DNA of 64,000 bases from Thauera sp. K11 (GCF_002354895.1 NZ_CP023440.1:1-64000), one strand, 5' to 3'. Numbered from the stretch's first letter, positions 16,601 to 24,687 are shown. Made by a program: numbers and translations. The notes: generated by a model not told the origin, from the letters alone.

Positions 16601-17501
16601 CCTGAACCTGCTGCTGCTGCTCGAAGGCCAGCACATAGTCCTTGATCTTCTCGGCCTCGGCCGCCGCCCGGAAAATCTCCAGCGGATCGTCCCGCAGCGC
16701 CTTGATCCATGAACCGACGTAGGCGGCGTGCTGCCCCGGATCGTGCCCGATGCCCAGCTCGTCGCCGAGGATCATCGAGGCGATCTCGGCGCGCAGCTCT
16801 TCTTTCGCGTACCCCTCGCTGCCGAACGGATGCGCGAGATCACGGGCGAGCCGGGACGCGTGCCCGGTCCAGTGCCCGAGCTCATGCAGGGCCGTCGCAT
16901 AGTAGGTGTCGGCGCCCGGAAACTGGCTGCGCTCGGGCAGGTGAATCGTGTCGGTCGCGGGCCGATAGAAGGCCCGGTTCTGCTCGCCGTGGCGGATCAC
17001 CGCCCCCGAGGCGGCCAGGATGTGCTCGGCCCGCTCGAGCGCATCCCACGCCGGCGCCGTGTGCGCCAGCGGCGGCAGACCGTCGATCTGCTCGGCATTG
17101 AACACGGTGGCGAAGAAAACGCGCGGGCGCTCGAGCTGGACGGTCTGCTTGACCGGCTCGCCGTCGCCATCAAGCACCGGGCGGCCCGCTTCGTCACGCC
17201 GGACCTGCTCTTCGCTGAACTGCCAGTACTGGACGGGCGTCCCTTTTTCGCCCTTGCGCACCTGGGCCCCAACGGCAGCGGCCTGCCGGTAAGTCATCCA
17301 CCGGTTGTCGGCGCGCCCCTGGCTCATCAGGTGAATCGCGTTAATGCCCTTGTAACGCTTGCCGGTGGTCGGATTGAGCGGCAGGACGGCGCCCGGCTCA
17401 CCGGGCGCCCACGGCCGCTGCCAGGGCGCGGTGCCGGCTTCGAGTTGGGCGATCAGGCGCTCAGCCACCGTTTCATGGAAGGGTTTCCGGGTCTCGGCCA
17501 T
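13695..17501 (-). CDS. traC: TraC-type DNA primase with ArdC/zincin N-terminus
   Basis: This is a 1268-residue conjugative primase. The N-terminus is an ArdC-like ssDNA-binding domain (about 5-130), then a metallopeptidase-like zincin segment with HELGHWTGH at 206-214 and a third acidic ligand near 236. Two DUF5710 repeats follow (about 730-850: TYLQVPYKDKDEAKALGARW, then IYLAVPYGERAAAK). A TraC-type Toprim primase region lies near 1000-1110, with SEGYATAATNAE and LILGDDDRQ as the acidic metal-binding motifs. It would prime complementary-strand synthesis in the recipient and may protect or chaperone incoming DNA. The upstream gene ends four bases before its ATG, and GGGAGG precedes the start. 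An internal ATG at 16040 with AGGAG suggests a shorter second product, as known for RP4 TraC1/TraC2. Confidence 0.88.
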   Translation of the reverse strand: MAETRKPFHETVAERLIAQLEAGTAPWQRPWAPGEPGAVLPLNPTTGKRYKGINAIHLMSQGRADNRWMTYRQAAAVGAQVRKGEKGTPVQYWQFSEEQVRRDEAGRPVLDGDGEPVKQTVQLERPRVFFATVFNAEQIDGLPPLAHTAPAWDALERAEHILAASGAVIRHGEQNRAFYRPATDTIHLPERSQFPGADTYYATALHELGHWTGHASRLARDLAHPFGSEGYAKEELRAEIASMILGDELGIGHDPGQHAAYVGSWIKALRDDPLEIFRAAAEAEKIKDYVLAFEQQQQVQVQGLEHDDAARASAQQMHPDAFLDSTSVLRRWASAEPLPADWQGLARSDTTFFYVGREGEERSFTPLNAATFEDARREAAVVRALAVDIDAILGDPEVTFSHFEAFVGASLPEALRSRGLTTVGHVTGHDPGQFREKAHDRLSPVFGLEPADSRMGEPYLERKGLAQAFALKAEQLFQTLQQGQETNMAQAPQQAAPEVAETWTLEQLEHGTLMRALETANFARIERVAEVLDAMQPLNTQNAFWTRHALPQDPDALDAKIAAAIEPLEQLREEAMVGEARKAGDRAAFDRAARDAFDIALPHDWNGQVVVQASAEVSFNGATHVVAATDVGVAPRLWSVYAQREDGRLAFVQDFGSARKAEHLAFRLTVIAAHSSDDEQERAAILARAHEDRVRRDPDRTDEDVRAAEAARKAADLDATLAAADRQGHGAEHLAQAGRTYLQVPYKDKDEAKALGARWDRQEQAWYLPPGVNGAPFAKWMQAAAEPRQGPRAGPQAGQDRIYLAVPYGERAAAKAAGAAWDRAARSWYAGPKADLERLQRWLPDNVSAQQAPAMSPRDEFTDALRSVGCELSGDHPIMDGRTHRIGVEGDRKGEQAGFYVAHLDGHPAGYIKNNRTGVAMTWKSKGYVLDDQEKARWAAEAAGKLAARAREQERAHEAAAQRVVKQLADLAPVVAPTPYIRSKGIQVHPGVFTDKEGKTTCIPAYDVHGKQWTMQYIQEDGTKRFAKDSRKDGCFHAVGGLEALARAPALVISEGYATAATNAEVLGFATVAAFDSGNLAAVARALHETFPDKPVLILGDDDRQLELTQGTNAGRVKAEEAAKAVGGKALLPIFAPGENAYPAELPPITPQRYRAHLRATKALEDAQKASEGASESVKLTGQQVAELKGALLSDLQMAALEHMKAHTDFNDLATRSVLGREGVERQLKAKVSRVIHEDELKREHTPEPEKEHNIHAPLQPRRVARIA

Positions 17502-17505
17502 GATC

Positions 17506-17787
17506 TCAGCCCTCCCGCGCGCGACCGGGGACGGCCGGCTCGATGCGCTCGAGCTGGCTCTCGAAGGCGTCGGCTTCGCTCAGGGCGTCCTCCACGAAGG
17601 CGCCCGCGCGCTCGGCCTCGAACGGATCGAACTCGACCCGGTAGCCGGGCGTCATCGCATCGACGAATTTCGCTGAAATCGCGGCGGCAATCGTGTCGCG
17701 GATCGTGCCGGAGGTCGTCCCGCTCGCAAGCTCCCGCGTATCGGCGGCGGTGGCGTCGGGATCGGGAATGGGAATGGGCTCGGTCAT
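17506..17787 (-). CDS. Small acidic transfer-region protein, TraD position
   Basis: This 93-residue acidic protein lies between traF and traC, the place of traD in IncP Tra1 operons. The start is set by AGAGGAG eight bases before the ATG at 17785-17787; a longer frame to 17880 has a low-complexity Arg/Pro-rich beginning and no ribosome-binding site. The sequence starts [11 protein letters not shown], contains a [20 protein letters not shown] helix and ends Arg-rich. No catalytic motif is visible. The short distance to traC implies co-transcription. Assignment as the TraD counterpart is by position and size only. Confidence 0.55.
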   Translation of the reverse strand: MTEPIPIPDPDATAADTRELASGTTSGTIRDTIAAAISAKFVDAMTPGYRVEFDPFEAERAGAFVEDALSEADAFESQLERIEPAVPGRAREG

Positions 17788-17892
17788 GGTCGGGACTCCT
17801 CTGCGTGCGGGGGGTGGAACGGTGGCGGGCGCCCTGGCGCGCCGCGTGGCGATGAACAGCGAGACGGCCGGCGCTTTCATACGGGCCTCCCG

Positions 17893-18480
17893 CTACCAGG
17901 TGAGCACCGGGGCCAGCGCCGTCACGATCTGAGCGCGGGGCAGGGGCCCGAAGTAACGCGCATCGAAGGACGTGGCGCTGATCTCCGACATCAGCAGGAC
18001 CTCCGAGGCCCCGAGCCGGTAAGGACCCGTCCGCCAGCGGGGCAGGGGCCGTCCGCCGACATCGGCCGCCCGCGGCGCCGTGAGCGCCAGCAGCACGCCA
18101 TTGACCGACACCCCCACATCGGACACCGCGATCTCGTCCCCCTGCGCGGCGACGAGGCGCTTCATCAGGTAGCCGTAACCGCCCGGGCAGAAGCCCGCGC
18201 CCAGATAGCCGCGCGCCCGGGCTTCATCGAAGAGCGGGGTGGGCGGGGGACAGACCAGCACATATGCGCCGGGCATCGCGGGCGCACGGCTCACCCGGTA
18301 GAGACCGACCGGAATGCTGCGCGTCGTGTTGATGCGCACGCCCGCCGCCTGGGCGAGCGCCGCCCCGGCGAGCACGACGACCCCCGCCAGCGCCAGGCCG
18401 GCAGCGATCCGGCCCACGGGCCCTGGCACCCGGTGCCGCCCGCGCCGCCTGCCGGGGGCGAAGGTCCGTGGCGCACTCAT
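17893..18480 (-). CDS. traF: TraF conjugal transfer peptidase (S26 family)
   Basis: This 195-residue protein has one N-terminal membrane helix (about 25-45) and the signal-peptidase-like catalytic pair: Ser in NTTRSIPVGLY and Lys in LMKRLVAAQGD. IncP TraF processes and cyclises the TrbC pilin, with cleavage on the periplasmic side of the inner membrane. The ATG overlaps the traG stop as ATGA (18477-18480), so translation is coupled. A longer open frame through this DNA to 20193 is an out-of-frame reading of traG and was not used. No trbC is present in the window, so its pilin substrate must be encoded elsewhere if the system works. Confidence 0.88.
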   Translation of the reverse strand: MSAPRTFAPGRRRGRHRVPGPVGRIAAGLALAGVVVLAGAALAQAAGVRINTTRSIPVGLYRVSRAPAMPGAYVLVCPPPTPLFDEARARGYLGAGFCPGGYGYLMKRLVAAQGDEIAVSDVGVSVNGVLLALTAPRAADVGGRPLPRWRTGPYRLGASEVLLMSEISATSFDARYFGPLPRAQIVTALAPVLTW

Positions 18481-20381
18481 AGCCGGATGGCCTCGCCCGT
18501 GTCGGCGAAAGAAACCAGGCGATCGGTGACCGCGGGCGCCGGCACCGCAGCCCGGGCGCGGAAAACCGGGTCCTTGAAGTAGAGCGGCTGCTTGCCGTAG
18601 ATCGCCGGAAACCCGGCCACATACACGACCATGTCGCCCGGAGCCTCGATGTGACCATCGGCGCCCTTGCGCGGACCGGGCATGCGCAGGCACTCGTCCG
18701 GCGTCAGCAGCGGCCGCTGCACTTCCTGGAAGGTGCGCGACACCTGGCCGAGCATCGCCGCGGTGCGCCGCCCGCTGGTGGTGACCTGCGCCTTGACCAC
18801 GGTGGTCTGCCCGGTGAGCCGTGACAGGTGCTCGGCGGTCTCGAGGCGATTGGGCGGATAGGCGTTCTGCACATGGCAGTTGGACGTGATCGTCTCGTCC
18901 GGCCCGTAGCCGGTCTCCCGGCTCTTCAACTGGTTGAGGTCCTGGCAGATCAGGTAGCACTTGATGCCGTAACCTGCCACGAAGGCGAGCGCCTCCTGCA
19001 GGATCGGCAGCCGCCCGAGGGCGGCGAACTCGTCGAGCATGAGCAGCAGCCGGTGCCGGTAGTGCGCCACCGGCCGGCCGTGCGCGAACGCCATCCGGTC
19101 GGCCAGGCGGCGCACCACCATGCTCACCAGGATGCGCACCAGCGGGCGCAGCCGATCCTTGTCGTTGGGCTGGGTGACGATGTAGAGCGTCACCGGATCG
19201 TCCGCGTGCATCAGATCGCGGATGCGAAACTCCGAGCGGCTGACGTTGCGCGCCACGACCGGATCGCGGTACAGGGCGAGGTAGGACTTCGCCGTCGAGA
19301 GCACCGAGCCGGCTTCCTCTTCCGGGCGATCCATCATGTCGCGTGCCGCGGAGGCGATCGCCGGGTGGGGCTGGCCGTCGAGGTGCCCGGTGGTGGCCAT
19401 TTCCATCCACAGCTCGCCGACATCGCGGTTCGGATCGGCCAACATTGCATCGACCGCCGGCAGCGTGGCCGAGACCCCATCGGCCTTCGCCTTGTAGAGC
19501 GCGTGCAGAATGACGCCCACCAGCAGCGCGAAGGCGGTTTTCTGCCAATGCGATTCGAGCCCCTTTCCGTTCGGATCGACGATCAGCGTCACCAGATTCT
19601 GGACGTCGCCCACCGCGTCTTCCGTCTCGAGCCGGATCTCGTCGAGCGGGTTCCAGCACACGCTGCCGCTGGCCGTGGCCGGCTCGAAGCGCAGCACCGT
19701 GTTGCGGGCATGCGCCTTGCGCCAGCCGGCGGTGAGCGCCCACAGCTCGCCCTTGAGATCCGTGACCACCGCGCTCGCCCCCCAGGACAGCAGCGTCGGC
19801 ACCACGAGACCCACACCCTTGCCCGAACGGGTAGGGGCGTAGGTCAGCACATGCTCGGGCCCGTCGTGGCGCAGGTAGTGAAACCGGCCACGCGCATCCT
19901 CCCAACCCCCGACATAGACGCCCGCCGAACGGCGGGCCGCCTCGCCGGTGAGGACGTCCCGCAGGGTGCGCGGTCGGGGCAGCAACCCGGCGGCCTCGAT
20001 GTCCGTCTTCCCGGCCCAGCGCGCCGAGCCGTGCAGCGTGGCATTCGCCCGCGACGAGTTGGACGACACGACTTTCGCCACCGCGACCCCGAAGAGCCCC
20101 AATGCCGACACCATCATGCCGACACTGGCCGCCTGCAGGAGCTCGTCCGGATAACGGGCCGACCAGTTCGAGGCCCACTCGAGGATCGCCCACGGCGCAT
20201 AGACGTGGTGCAGATGTTCGCCCAACTGCGCCGGGTAGCCGAAGCGGTGAGCGAAGAACTGGGTGGCCGACTGCAGGCCACCCGCGAGCGATACCGCGCC
20301 GAGCACGGGCAACAGCTTGCCGCCAGGCGCACGCCCGGCGCGCACCTGCGGACCGACCGCGTTGTTCACCTCGAGCTTCAT
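18477..20381 (-). CDS. traG: TraG type IV coupling protein
   Basis: This 634-residue VirD4/TraG ATPase links the relaxosome to the mating channel. Two N-terminal hydrophobic stretches (about 20-35 and 82-105) anchor it in the inner membrane. Walker A is APTRSGKGVGLVVPT (near 185) and Walker B LLLMLDEFAALG (near 445), with further conserved blocks KSYLALYRDPVVARN and GYGPDETITSNCH. The length equals that of RP4 TraG. It overlaps traI by four bases (20378-20381) and traF by four bases, giving a tightly coupled traI-traG-traF unit. Confidence 0.93.
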   Translation of the reverse strand: MKLEVNNAVGPQVRAGRAPGGKLLPVLGAVSLAGGLQSATQFFAHRFGYPAQLGEHLHHVYAPWAILEWASNWSARYPDELLQAASVGMMVSALGLFGVAVAKVVSSNSSRANATLHGSARWAGKTDIEAAGLLPRPRTLRDVLTGEAARRSAGVYVGGWEDARGRFHYLRHDGPEHVLTYAPTRSGKGVGLVVPTLLSWGASAVVTDLKGELWALTAGWRKAHARNTVLRFEPATASGSVCWNPLDEIRLETEDAVGDVQNLVTLIVDPNGKGLESHWQKTAFALLVGVILHALYKAKADGVSATLPAVDAMLADPNRDVGELWMEMATTGHLDGQPHPAIASAARDMMDRPEEEAGSVLSTAKSYLALYRDPVVARNVSRSEFRIRDLMHADDPVTLYIVTQPNDKDRLRPLVRILVSMVVRRLADRMAFAHGRPVAHYRHRLLLMLDEFAALGRLPILQEALAFVAGYGIKCYLICQDLNQLKSRETGYGPDETITSNCHVQNAYPPNRLETAEHLSRLTGQTTVVKAQVTTSGRRTAAMLGQVSRTFQEVQRPLLTPDECLRMPGPRKGADGHIEAPGDMVVYVAGFPAIYGKQPLYFKDPVFRARAAVPAPAVTDRLVSFADTGEAIRL

Positions 20382-22711
20382 CGACTGTGCCCTCCCGTAC
20401 GCTGGATCGTGCCGTGCGGCGACACGCTCACCGCATCGCCCCGCGGAACGCGGGACAGGCGCCGCGCCGTGGCCGCATCGACCGGCAGGACCAGCACGAC
20501 GTCCGCGCCCCGTTCCGCACCCGCATTCCCGCTCGCCCTTACACTCGACGCCGCATCGCCCGGCCTGAGAAGCGCCAGTGACTGACCGTCGACGGTGCGC
20601 AGACCGGCAAAGAAAATGACACCGGCACGCCCATCATAGAGGTCATGTTTCGGTATATCAATTCCTTTCTGCCGCTTTTCTTCGCGCTCTGCAATGTAGC
20701 GGCCGGCCGCGGCACGCTGCGCCGGTGTCATCCGGCCTGCGCGCAGTCCGCCGGCGCCGGCAACGCCCCGTCGCAGTGGGTGATCTGGTGCGGCTCCGCG
20801 CTGCTCCAGGTGATGAGGAACATCACCCGGCAGTAACACTTCACCTCCGCCGGCGAAGCGAACCACACCGAGTTCGGACAGGCCTCGCAGACGGTGCCGG
20901 GATGCGGGCGGCGGGACGCCTCCAGCGCGGCCAGGGTGGGGCTTTCCGGCGGCACGGGCGTGTGCGTCGACACCGGCGCCGGCGCGGTTCTCATCCGGTC
21001 GGTCACCGGATCGCTCGTCGGATCGACTGCCGTATCGATTGGCTCGGGCCCCAGCACCGCGAGGGCGGCCTCGATCAGCGCGTCCTCGCTCGGGATGTTC
21101 AGTGGATTCATGAGCCGTCTCCTGGGTGAAGAGCCGTTGCCGCCGCCCTTCCAGGGCGGGGTCGGCGAAGGTGAGGGGAAACCGGGCGTCCACCGCCACC
21201 CGGATGACCAGGGCCTTGAATTCGGGCGTGCCGCAGACGGTGATCTCGCCGCCATAGCGTGCCATCGCCAGGCCCAGCGCGACCTTGACGCCCTCGCGCG
21301 TGAGCGTGCGGGACACCTGCAGCCGGTCGCCGTCATCCCGCACCGCCGAGGATCCGGCCCGAAAGAGGATCGTGCCCTTCTTCGTGACGGTGTCCTGAAC
21401 GGGGTCCGGGCCCGGCCCCAACGGATCCACATTCGCGCCCGCTCCTGTTCCCGCGCCCGCGAGGGTGTTGCCCGTGAGCCCCTGCGCGGCCTCGCGGGCG
21501 CGCAGCGCCGCGAGCGCCTCGGCGTTGCCCTGCAGCGCTTCGTGCTTCAACCAGTCGGCCCACGTCCGCCGCCGGAAACCGTCGTAGAGCACGGCCCGCT
21601 CCCTGGCGTACGCCGTGTGGATCTGCGCGAGCCGCTCGCGCAGCGCGCGGCTCGCCTGCGCATACAGCAGCCTCTTGTCGATGCCCTTGCCGTCGGCCAC
21701 CCTGATCGTCGCCCGCCACAGCCGGTTCGCCCGCCGGGCGTCGTCGACGGCGCGCAGCTTGCGCCGCCGGGCGCTCGCCAGCGCCTCACTGCGCTGCGCC
21801 GATGAGCGCTGCTGCTCAGCCTGGTAGCGCACATGCAGCGCGGTGGTATCGATGCGCAGGCGGACCGGCGCCTTGCTGTAGTGCGGGCCAACGGCGGGGG
21901 AGGGGGAGGGCGGCCCGTCGGACGCCCCATCGGCGAGCACCTCGGTCGGCGCCTCGAACGGTCCCAGCCGCGCCTCCAGCGCCGGTTTCGACAGTTCGCG
22001 GGCCAGCGTGCTGGCTTTCACCCGCGTCCCGTCACGCGATTCAACGATGAGCCCGTTCCCGCGCGGGCGCAGCACGAGTCCGTTGTCCGACAGGACCTGG
22101 TGCAGTTGGGCCCAGGAATGCGCCCCCAGGAGATCCTCGAGGCACACCCGCCGCACCCAGCCGAGGAGCGACTCGACGCCGGCGTGGCGCTCCATGTCGG
22201 CCGCGCGCCCCTCGGCCACCGAACGGCGCGAGACATGGTTGTCCGTCTGCAGGCCGTACTCGCGCTCGAGCGTCGTACACAGATCCGCGAGCGTGCGGTA
22301 CGACTGGAACGGCTCGTGCAGCGTGCGCCGCTCCGGATGGATCTTGTTGATGGCGATGTGAAGGTGCACGTTGTCGGTGTCGTGATGCACCGCGCTCACG
22401 CGCTGGTGCTCCGCAAAACCCAGCCCGGCAGCGAGGCGCGCCTCGATCGCCTGCAGCGTCGCCGCCTCCGGTGCCTCGCCCGGCCGAAAGCTCACCAGCA
22501 GGTGAAACGTCTTGTCGCCCGCCGCGCGGGTGTTCTGCCGCTGGGTGGCCAGCACCTCGCCGATCACCGCCGGCAGCGTGGCGGCCGCGCAGTTCGTCAC
22601 GCGGATATCCCCAAGCCGCTCGGTCTTGTCCTGGGCGTCGGTCAGGTACGACACCAGCTCGGCGAAGTTGCTCCTGGCGAGCGTGCGCATCGGCACGTGC
22701 TTGGCGATCAC
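20378..22711 (-). CDS. traI: TraI relaxase, MOBP/IncP type
   Basis: This 777-residue relaxase nicks oriT and pilots the strand. The first 120 residues are very close to RP4 TraI, and the catalytic residues even fall at the RP4 numbers: Tyr22 (ELVSYLTD), Ser74 (HLLVSFRPGE) and His116/His118 (DTDNVHLHIAINK). A polyvalent LPD7-like segment lies at about 440-535. Residues about 535-660 are Arg/Gly/Pro-rich and coincide with another gene in a different frame. A conserved C-terminal piece follows (GLRTVDGQSLALL, LVLPVDAATARRLSRV). An ATG at 20729-20731 could also start that piece separately as 117 residues. Start ATG 22711 lies just after a KorB operator and the traJ stop. Confidence 0.92.
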   Translation of the reverse strand: MIAKHVPMRTLARSNFAELVSYLTDAQDKTERLGDIRVTNCAAATLPAVIGEVLATQRQNTRAAGDKTFHLLVSFRPGEAPEAATLQAIEARLAAGLGFAEHQRVSAVHHDTDNVHLHIAINKIHPERRTLHEPFQSYRTLADLCTTLEREYGLQTDNHVSRRSVAEGRAADMERHAGVESLLGWVRRVCLEDLLGAHSWAQLHQVLSDNGLVLRPRGNGLIVESRDGTRVKASTLARELSKPALEARLGPFEAPTEVLADGASDGPPSPSPAVGPHYSKAPVRLRIDTTALHVRYQAEQQRSSAQRSEALASARRRKLRAVDDARRANRLWRATIRVADGKGIDKRLLYAQASRALRERLAQIHTAYARERAVLYDGFRRRTWADWLKHEALQGNAEALAALRAREAAQGLTGNTLAGAGTGAGANVDPLGPGPDPVQDTVTKKGTILFRAGSSAVRDDGDRLQVSRTLTREGVKVALGLAMARYGGEITVCGTPEFKALVIRVAVDARFPLTFADPALEGRRQRLFTQETAHESTEHPERGRADRGRPRGAGARANRYGSRSDERSGDRPDENRAGAGVDAHARAAGKPHPGRAGGVPPPASRHRLRGLSELGVVRFAGGGEVLLPGDVPHHLEQRGAAPDHPLRRGVAGAGGLRAGRMTPAQRAAAGRYIAEREEKRQKGIDIPKHDLYDGRAGVIFFAGLRTVDGQSLALLRPGDAASSVRASGNAGAERGADVVLVLPVDAATARRLSRVPRGDAVSVSPHGTIQRTGGHSR
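20728..21111 (-). CDS. Gene nested out of frame inside traI, TraH position
   Basis: This 127-residue protein is read in another frame within the 3' part of traI. AGGAGACGGCTC directly precedes its ATG, a better site than most here. Its stop overlaps an in-frame traI ATG as ATGA. The N-terminal half is acidic and Pro-rich. The C-terminal half has an ordered Cys/His-rich block (TVCEACPNSVWF, VKCYCRVMFLITWS, ITHCDG) that looks like a small zinc site. RP4 places traH inside traI in the same manner, so this is the positional equivalent, although similarity to RP4 TraH was not checked. Coding is supported by the Cys pattern and the ribosome-binding site; the relaxase frame here is low-complexity. 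Confidence 0.72.
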   Translation of the reverse strand: MNPLNIPSEDALIEAALAVLGPEPIDTAVDPTSDPVTDRMRTAPAPVSTHTPVPPESPTLAALEASRRPHPGTVCEACPNSVWFASPAEVKCYCRVMFLITWSSAEPHQITHCDGALPAPADCAQAG

Positions 22712-22728
22712 AGGCGCGCCTTCGTCTC

Positions 22729-22741
22729 TTTAGCCGCTAAA
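22729..22741. promoter_or_regulatory. KorB-type operator between traJ and traI
   Basis: TTTAGCCGCTAAA is an exact 13-bp match to the IncP KorB operator consensus (TTTAGCSGCTAAA). It spans the traJ stop codon, 18 bases ahead of the traI start. KorB is the ParB-like global repressor of IncP plasmids. No korB is encoded in this window. Confidence 0.8.
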
Positions 22742-23191
22742 AGGCTCGCGCCCGGCCCGAGGCTGGACGACCTTCATCATCACTTCGCCCATCTGCTCCT
22801 GCGTGGCCTCGATGCGCGCGAGCACCGCGCGCAGCGTCGCCTCGCCGAACTGCGCGGTGCGCTCGTCGTTGGTGAGCCACAGCTTCAGGAGCCCGCCGAG
22901 GCGCCCCAGATCGCCATTGATCCGCGCGAGCTCGCGCACCTGCTCGTAATCGACCACCCCGCCGATGCGATAGCCCTGTCCGACCTCGCGCAGGAAACGG
23001 GCGACGCTCATGCCCGCGCGCTGCGCCTGCGCTTCGATCAGCGCCCTCTCGTCAGGCAATACCGGCACGCGCAGGTGATGGGCGCGCCGGGCGGCACCTT
23101 GCGGGGCGGCACCTTGCGGGGCGGCGCCCGGCGCCGCGCTTGCTGCTTCGGCCGCCGCCGGTCGGGCAGCGCGTTTCACCGTCCCATCCAT
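22730..23191 (-). CDS. traJ: TraJ oriT-binding relaxosome protein
   Basis: This 153-residue protein has a ribbon-helix-helix-type core (about 45-100: LRVPVLPDERALIEAQAQRAGMSVARFL, then REVGQGYRI) and a long helical C-terminus, as in IncP TraJ. It binds the inverted repeat near nic and recruits TraI. The N-terminal 40 residues are an Ala/Pro/Gln-rich extension with a repeated GAAPQ unit not expected in RP4. The ATG at 23191 has GCGAGG at correct spacing; a GTG two codons upstream is possible. The gene reads away from oriT, which lies immediately upstream. Confidence 0.82.
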   Translation of the reverse strand: MDGTVKRAARPAAAEAASAAPGAAPQGAAPQGAARRAHHLRVPVLPDERALIEAQAQRAGMSVARFLREVGQGYRIGGVVDYEQVRELARINGDLGRLGGLLKLWLTNDERTAQFGEATLRAVLARIEATQEQMGEVMMKVVQPRAGREPFSG

Positions 23192-23257
23192 CCTCACACC
23201 TCGCTGTGAATGCCGGCGGGAGCCGGCTGGGCCTCGCAGAGCAGGATTCCGTTGAGC

Positions 23258-23337
23258 GCCCCCGGCGCGAATAAGGCCAAAGCGAAGGGGGATGACCGGC
23301 TTGCCGGTTAGCCAACTTCGCCCATCCTGCCCGCCGT
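23258..23337. other. oriT with IncP-type nic site
   Basis: The block resembles RP4 oriT in order and sequence. GAATAAGG (23269-23276) comes first, then an inverted repeat ACCGGC-TT-GCCGGT (23295-23308, the TraJ-binding arm), then ACTTCGCCCATCCTGCCCG. In RP4 the cut is within ATCCTG/C, which corresponds to between 23329 and 23330 here. It lies between divergent traJ and traK, as in IncP plasmids. Transfer would lead with the strand read as shown. This is strong evidence that the block could be mobilised. Confidence 0.9.
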
Positions 23338-23388
23338 TCAGACCTCATGACGCCAGAAAGGGAACGCATCGCGGAACCGCATTTATCC

Positions 23389-23535
23389 GCATTCCTGCGC
23401 TAAACCATGACCGCATACTAGACGGATATAGCGAAATTGTGCAAGCTCATCCATAATCCCGTTGTCGTAGCGGCGGAATGCGCAGGAATTGCGCCTTTTT
23501 GCGCAGGGATTGCAGGTCGTAGCGCGCAGGAGTGC
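23389..23535. repeat. Iterated GCGCAGG repeats upstream of traK
   Basis: Three direct copies of GCGCAGGxxTTGC-like sequence start at 23480, 23501 and 23524 (about 21-23 bp apart). An inverted copy (GCATTCCTGCGC) lies at 23389-23400. In IncP plasmids TraK binds the traK leader of oriT and wraps it, so these are candidate TraK sites. Spacing near two helical turns supports cooperative binding. Confidence 0.5.
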
Positions 23536-23584
23536 ACGGAAATACGCGGAGTCGCGGACAGGCGGCCCGAAAGGAGGGATCAGG

Positions 23585-23962
23585 ATGACGACACGCTACA
23601 CCGAGGAACTGGCCGGCTGGGTGAGCCGGCGCGCCGCACCACGGCCGCGCCAGGACCGCAACATCGTCGCCTTCCTGGCCGTGAAGGAGGATGTCAGGGC
23701 GGCGCTCGAGGCCGGCTATGCCATGAAAACCATCTGGGCGCACCTCACCGCCACCGGACGCCTCGCCTGCCGCTACGAGACCTTCACCCAGCACGTCAAG
23801 CGCTACCTGCGCACGGCGCCCGCTGCCACAGGCTCACCGTCCCCGCCCGCACCGCCGGCGCCCACCCCACCGCCCGCACCGGGCGAACCCCGCAAGACGC
23901 CCCCACCCTCGGTGGGCGGCTTCACGTTCAATGCCACCCCGAAGACGGAGGACCTGTTCTGA
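23585..23962 (+). CDS. traK: TraK oriT-wrapping relaxosome protein
   Basis: This 125-residue protein matches the IncP TraK pattern: RYTEELAGWVSRR at the start, then VAFLAVKEDVRAALEAGYAM, KTIWAHL and TFTQHVKRYL. The C-terminus is Pro-rich (PPAPPAPTPPPAP) and ends in FTFNATPKTEDLF. TraK binds and bends DNA beside oriT to expose nic. AAAGGAGGGATCAGG before the ATG is one of the best ribosome-binding sites in the window and overrules upstream in-frame starts. The stop overlaps the traL start by one base (TGATG). Confidence 0.85.
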   Translation: MTTRYTEELAGWVSRRAAPRPRQDRNIVAFLAVKEDVRAALEAGYAMKTIWAHLTATGRLACRYETFTQHVKRYLRTAPAATGSPSPPAPPAPTPPPAPGEPRKTPPPSVGGFTFNATPKTEDLF

Positions 23963-24687
23963 TGGCAACGATCCACATGGTTCTGCAAGGCAAGGGCGGC
24001 GTCGGCAAGTCGATGATCGCGGCCGTCCTCGCCCAGTACAAGGCCGGCAAGGGACGGGCGCCGCTGTGCCTCGACACCGATCCGGTCAACGCCACGTTCG
24101 CAGGCTACGGGGCGCTCGGTGTGCAGCGCGTAAACATCCTCGAAGGCGACGAGATCAACACCCGGCACTTCGATGCGCTCATCGAGCAGATCGCCGCCGC
24201 CGAGGGCGATGTCATCATTGACAACGGCGCGAGCGCCTTCGTGCCGCTGTCGCACTACCTCATCAGCAACCAAGTGCCGGCCCTGCTGCACGACATGGGA
24301 CACGCGCTCATCGTGCACACCGTGATCACCGGCGGGCAGGCCCTGCCCGATACGGTCAGCGGCTTCGCCCAGCTCGCCGGCCAGTTCCCCGCCCAGTGTC
24401 AGTTCGTCGCCTGGTTGAACCCGTACTGGGGGCCCATCGCGCACGAGGGCAAGGGCTTCGAGCAGATGAAGGCGTACCTGAGCCACAAGGCGCGGGTGTC
24501 CGCCCTCATCCAGATCCCGCCGCTCAAGGAAGAGACCTACGGCCGCGACTTCGCCCAGATGCTGCAGGCACGGCTCACCTTCGACGAGGCGCTCGCCCTC
24601 AACACGCTGACGATCATGACGCGCCAGCGACTCAAGATCGTGAAGGGACAGCTCTTCGCCCAGCTCGACACGGCGGCGGTGCTGTGA
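23962..24687 (+). CDS. traL: TraL ParA-like ATPase of the transfer region
   Basis: This 241-residue P-loop ATPase has a deviant Walker A of the MinD/ParA kind (LQGKGGVGKSMIA, residues 8-20) and CLDTDPVNATF and DVIIDNGASAF acidic motifs. The length agrees with IncP TraL. Its exact job in transfer is unclear; it is not needed in all IncP backgrounds. It is coupled to traK upstream (TGATG) and to traM downstream (GTGA). A longer in-frame opening to 23437 passes through traK in a different frame and is not used. Confidence 0.87.
   Translation: MATIHMVLQGKGGVGKSMIAAVLAQYKAGKGRAPLCLDTDPVNATFAGYGALGVQRVNILEGDEINTRHFDALIEQIAAAEGDVIIDNGASAFVPLSHYLISNQVPALLHDMGHALIVHTVITGGQALPDTVSGFAQLAGQFPAQCQFVAWLNPYWGPIAHEGKGFEQMKAYLSHKARVSALIQIPPLKEETYGRDFAQMLQARLTFDEALALNTLTIMTRQRLKIVKGQLFAQLDTAAVL

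Noticed and set aside
17893..20193. 766-codon frame ending as traF
   Set aside because: Only the last 195 codons are TraF; the rest reads traG out of frame. The traF start overlaps the traG stop as ATGA.
18828..20585. 585-codon plus-strand frame over traG
   Set aside because: Shadow of traG; no motif and no ribosome-binding site.
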